From: Manihot esculenta
Taxonomy: Eukaryota; Streptophyta; Magnoliopsida; Malpighiales; Euphorbiaceae
Reading direction: 5' to 3'
Length of the DNA: 64,000 nucleotides
NCBI RefSeq assembly: GCF_001659605.2
Contig: NC_035174.2
Coordinates: forward strand, 4,218,389 to 4,282,388
This document shows, piece after piece, positions 61,142 through 64,000 of this stretch (positions are counted from its first letter, which is position 1; each line of letters opens with the position of its first letter). Below the pieces are notes generated by a model. That model was given only the letters and a program-made list of their open reading frames with translations, was not told the DNA's origin and made no database searches. The translations under genes were made by a program, and so were the position numbers.

Positions 61142-62734
61142 GGTGGGGTCTTTATCTATGATGACTTGGGGATGGTGGAATTTTATTTTTTTGGGAACTA
61201 ATAATGAGATTAGTGGGTTTTGATTTGAAACTGATTCACCGAATTGGATTATATAGCGGGATAACAACTACCCACGTTCTAATTTAGAAATTTTGAATTT
61301 CAGTATGGAGCTTCTGAAGCAGATACGATAAGAAGCCAACTTGACGTCATGGAAGAAAAATCTGTGCCATTAATTTCTAATCTCTACGGTCTTCAGAGAA
61401 ATTGTAGAATGCAATGTATAATATATTACATTTGCATTTTATATAACCAACTATTAGAATATGTTCATTGTATATACAAAATTTTCCTGGTGGCGTCGGA
61501 TTACTTGGTTTAAATGTCTTGCCCTCGGATGGACCTGCACAACTCCATCAATTTCATTTCCAATTTGGTTCCTAGTATCCGATTTGCTCTTTTCTCCCCT
61601 GTTTTTTTGGATCTTCGTTTGCAGCTTTCCCTGCTTATTGCCATCATGAACGGGTTCTGGTTCCTTCAGGATCAAGCACATAACAAAATATGATTCGATT
61701 GTGTCCTAAACCTAAACCTAAACGAGCATACTCTTAACTGGTTCATGATTGTCATTATTTGAAATTTAGGGTTCATGAAATAGTTACACTTCACCACAGC
61801 AACGTGTTGTATGAAGCCACTAATTATTAAGGAGATAAAGTCATCCACATAAATTGCATGGGATGTTAGTAAAAAAAGAGACCACCGGACACCTCTTTCC
61901 CTACCTCTCATAATTTACCAGCCAAACTGATGCATTATCATTATCATTATCCCCCACCTTTCATGTTTCATCGTCGAAAGAGAAGTTTCAACGCGCCTGC
62001 ATCACTCTTCTAATTAAGGAACATCCTTGATATAAACTCTTTTTCTATTATTATTGTTTCATATTTGGCTAAGAGAAAAATAAGGAGAAACGAAAATTTC
62101 GAAAGGACAATATTTTTATATCTCACTCTTACTTTTATCCCCAAATTAAAAGTAGAAAAAAAAAATTAAAATTATCTGTGTTTTTGATATTTACAATAAA
62201 ATTATAGTTTTATCGTTTGAACAATTACTTTCAACAAAAAGCTACCATCACTCATAATCATTATTTTCCTTCTTCCAAACATAATGTCTGGCCTAAGGCT
62301 ATCAAGTATACAACATGGGCGTGGCAATAATCCGGCTATTACGTGTTTTCGCAGGACAATCGACTCATCAATAGACACTTCTCAGCTCTGTTATTAAAAC
62401 AAGACGGACAAGCATTTAAGTCTATGTTCTCTTGGAAGAGCCTTCTGTTCCAGACACTAACATGGAATTTGCCATGCAATCATAGCTTAGCCAGCATGAA
62501 CATGATCAATAAAAATAAAAGCTCCAACGATTTGAGAGCCATAAGTTAAAGGTTCATCAGCGATGATCTAATGTACAGAACAACAAAAACCTGCGGAAAA
62601 ATCAGTCAATGAACTATCACTAGACTTCCGCTTCCATCAAAGTATCCTACCATTTGATCAGTATCTCCTACATGGATGATATCAGCAATGGGTCTGTTCC
62701 TCCACAACCAAATTTACAAACAAGATGCTCAATT
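61142..62734. other. Intergenic; promoter of the 60.4 kb gene and 3' UTR of SAE1
   Basis: Short frames only. The SAE1 3' UTR probably occupies a few hundred bases above 62735. CCTAAACCTAAACCTAAACG near 61707 is a small telomere-like run of three units. Confidence 0.5.
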
Positions 62735-64000
62735 TCACAGGTTAGGAGAAGATATGTCCTCTATCACCCCTTTCCCATCCATAGCATCAAAGAAGAAAAA
62801 ATTCTTGAGCGGATCACCTTTGCCTGATATTGCTTTGATGACCTCCTAAAGGATTTAATGTCGAACATATAAATTTAGGTATTTAAAGTTTATTTTTTAA
62901 AAAAAGAAATGAATAATTTCATTGAAATTAATGGAAATGAAACCTGTCCAAGAATCCCTCCAACGATGGCACAAACTGGAGGGAATTCTCTTCTACCCAT
63001 CACCAATCTTTCCAGGAGGGCATTAGGAATATGAGATTCATTCAGCGACTGAAAGGCATTGACATAGCACTAGCATAAGAAGATGCACCGAGAATATCAA
63101 CTCAAAATCACCAATTTCTAGGAACGCACCTGTGCCTCACAAATTTCCTTTTTCAGCTTGAGAACAGCAGGAAGGTCTTCAATAGAAATTTCTCCAGGAT
63201 TTCGTCCCTCAGACTCTTCAAACCTTTCTATGACTGCAAAAATAGAGGATAAAGTAGATTTGGTATCAATAGAAATGAAACCACCACTAGCAAATTTATT
63301 AAAAACCCAGTCTCATGGAGCAGAAACATCACAAAGAGAATTTTAATTAAGAGATGGCTAAAACACCATCTTTACATACGTCCCACATCAATCAAAAACC
63401 CATTTGATACCAATTGGTAATAAACTCAGTGTTATAGATAATGTATCACTCTGCTCAAAATTATCAAATACAACCTGGATGAGCAGCTCTAGATGCATTC
63501 AGTATATTAGATCATGACAGATGAGAAAAATGTCCGAGCTAACTTGCTGTCTATTCATACATTAGCTCCCTCATCCTTATTTTCCTTGCTCTTTTTCTTT
63601 TCATCTGTTTCTACAGAAAGAAAATAACGGAATAAGTGAATGCACCTCTCATGGCAAAGTAAAGCTTTGACACTCTCCTGGGAAGTGTTCTCCAAGGTAC
63701 TGAAATTGATTCCTGCATCAAGTGTGTGGCTGTTAGTGAACTGGAAACCAGTACACGAATAAATATTCAAAAATTTAAAACCATTTGCTAACATCATCCA
63801 TGCTTGGTATAAAGCCTAAAAGCTTGTTAGCTATAAATTGTAAATGCATGTTGTACAGTAAGGTTCATATGCAGTCCAGATAATGGTGAACAAATCACTT
63901 GTGCATGAAAATTAAAATGGTCACAGAATTTACGAGTACAATAATAAAGAAAATTATGAAAAATATAGTTGATTTTCATGGTTAGCAATTTGGGAGGTTC
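62735..64000 (-). CDS. SAE1: SUMO-activating enzyme subunit 1, 3' part; gene continues past window
   Basis: Four minus-strand exons are visible: 63646-63712 (ESISVPWRTLPRRVSKLYF), 63130-63233 (VIERFEESEGRNPGEISIED, ending KKEICEAQ), 62944-63048 (SLNESHIPNALLERLVMGRR, VCAIVGGILGQ) and 62735-62845 (EVIKAISGKGDPLKNFFFFD, ending GVIEDISSPNL). Joins are GT-AG in matching phase. This is the C-terminal part of the small subunit of the SUMO E1 enzyme, which with SAE2 adenylates SUMO in the nucleus. The adenylation core and N-terminus lie beyond base 64000; 63713-64000 looks like intron. No damage is seen in the visible exons. Confidence 0.93.

Noticed and set aside
61707..61727. CCTAAA repeats resembling telomere DNA
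   Set aside because: Only three units, with no longer array; chance or a minor repair trace.
1..64000. CRISPR arrays, operons, bacterial elements, viral genes
   Set aside because: No regularly spaced repeats or prokaryotic gene layout; all coding signals are plant nuclear genes or plant transposons.

Overview
This is a window of plant nuclear DNA, from a eudicot. The genes have many short GT-AG introns, the spacers are very AT-rich, and the families present are plant-specific (SAUR, BAHD acyltransferase, HVA22, HIPP, FATB, reversibly glycosylated polypeptide). Classic plant transposons lie between and inside the genes. Protein similarity makes Malpighiales/Euphorbiaceae plausible, but the species cannot be fixed from the sequence alone.

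Layout. 1-374: 3' end of a SAUR gene. 1429-1625: two degraded BAHD acyltransferase fragments. 1993-7165: a defective Ty1/copia retrotransposon with two LTRs, preceded by the 3' end of a second copy that shares the first LTR. 8016-9821 (-): intact omega-hydroxypalmitate O-feruloyl transferase-type BAHD gene. 12091-18509 (-): 11-exon DEK-domain chromatin protein. 18.6-21.8 kb: AT-rich spacer. 21810-26530 (+): SWI3A-like SWI/SNF subunit that is probably a pseudogene, with a hAT-type MITE in its last exon. 28734-29333 (-): DUF4408/DUF761 protein. 30.3-35.4 kb: a cluster of a decayed hAT-like element, a non-LTR retroposon with a perfect 14-bp duplication, and a non-autonomous CACTA-like element. 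36525-37178 (-): HVA22 gene made of four small exons. 38604-40292 (+): FATB-type acyl-ACP thioesterase. 43193-43286: short tRNA-derived SINE. 47853-49525 (-): heavy-metal-associated isoprenylated protein (HIPP). 54368-56527 (+): reversibly glycosylated polypeptide / UDP-arabinopyranose mutase. 58210-58788 (-): unrecognised protein. 60416-61141 (-): small C-terminally anchored membrane protein. 62735-64000 (-): 3' half of the SUMO E1 subunit SAE1.

The genes are independent plant loci and do not form an operon or one pathway. Loose themes are lipid and cell-wall supply (FATB makes fatty acids, the feruloyl transferase makes suberin aromatics, RGP supplies arabinofuranose) and chromatin/protein modification (DEK, SWI3A, SAE1). 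I found no clearly new biological system. The most informative signals are structural: the tandem copia arrangement, the in-frame duplication in its reverse transcriptase, the MITE that ends the SWI3A frame, the retroposon and SINE dated by target-site duplications, and a GC-AG intron with a 9-base first coding exon in the HIPP gene. Exon borders were assigned by eye from reading frame, splice dinucleotides and family similarity.
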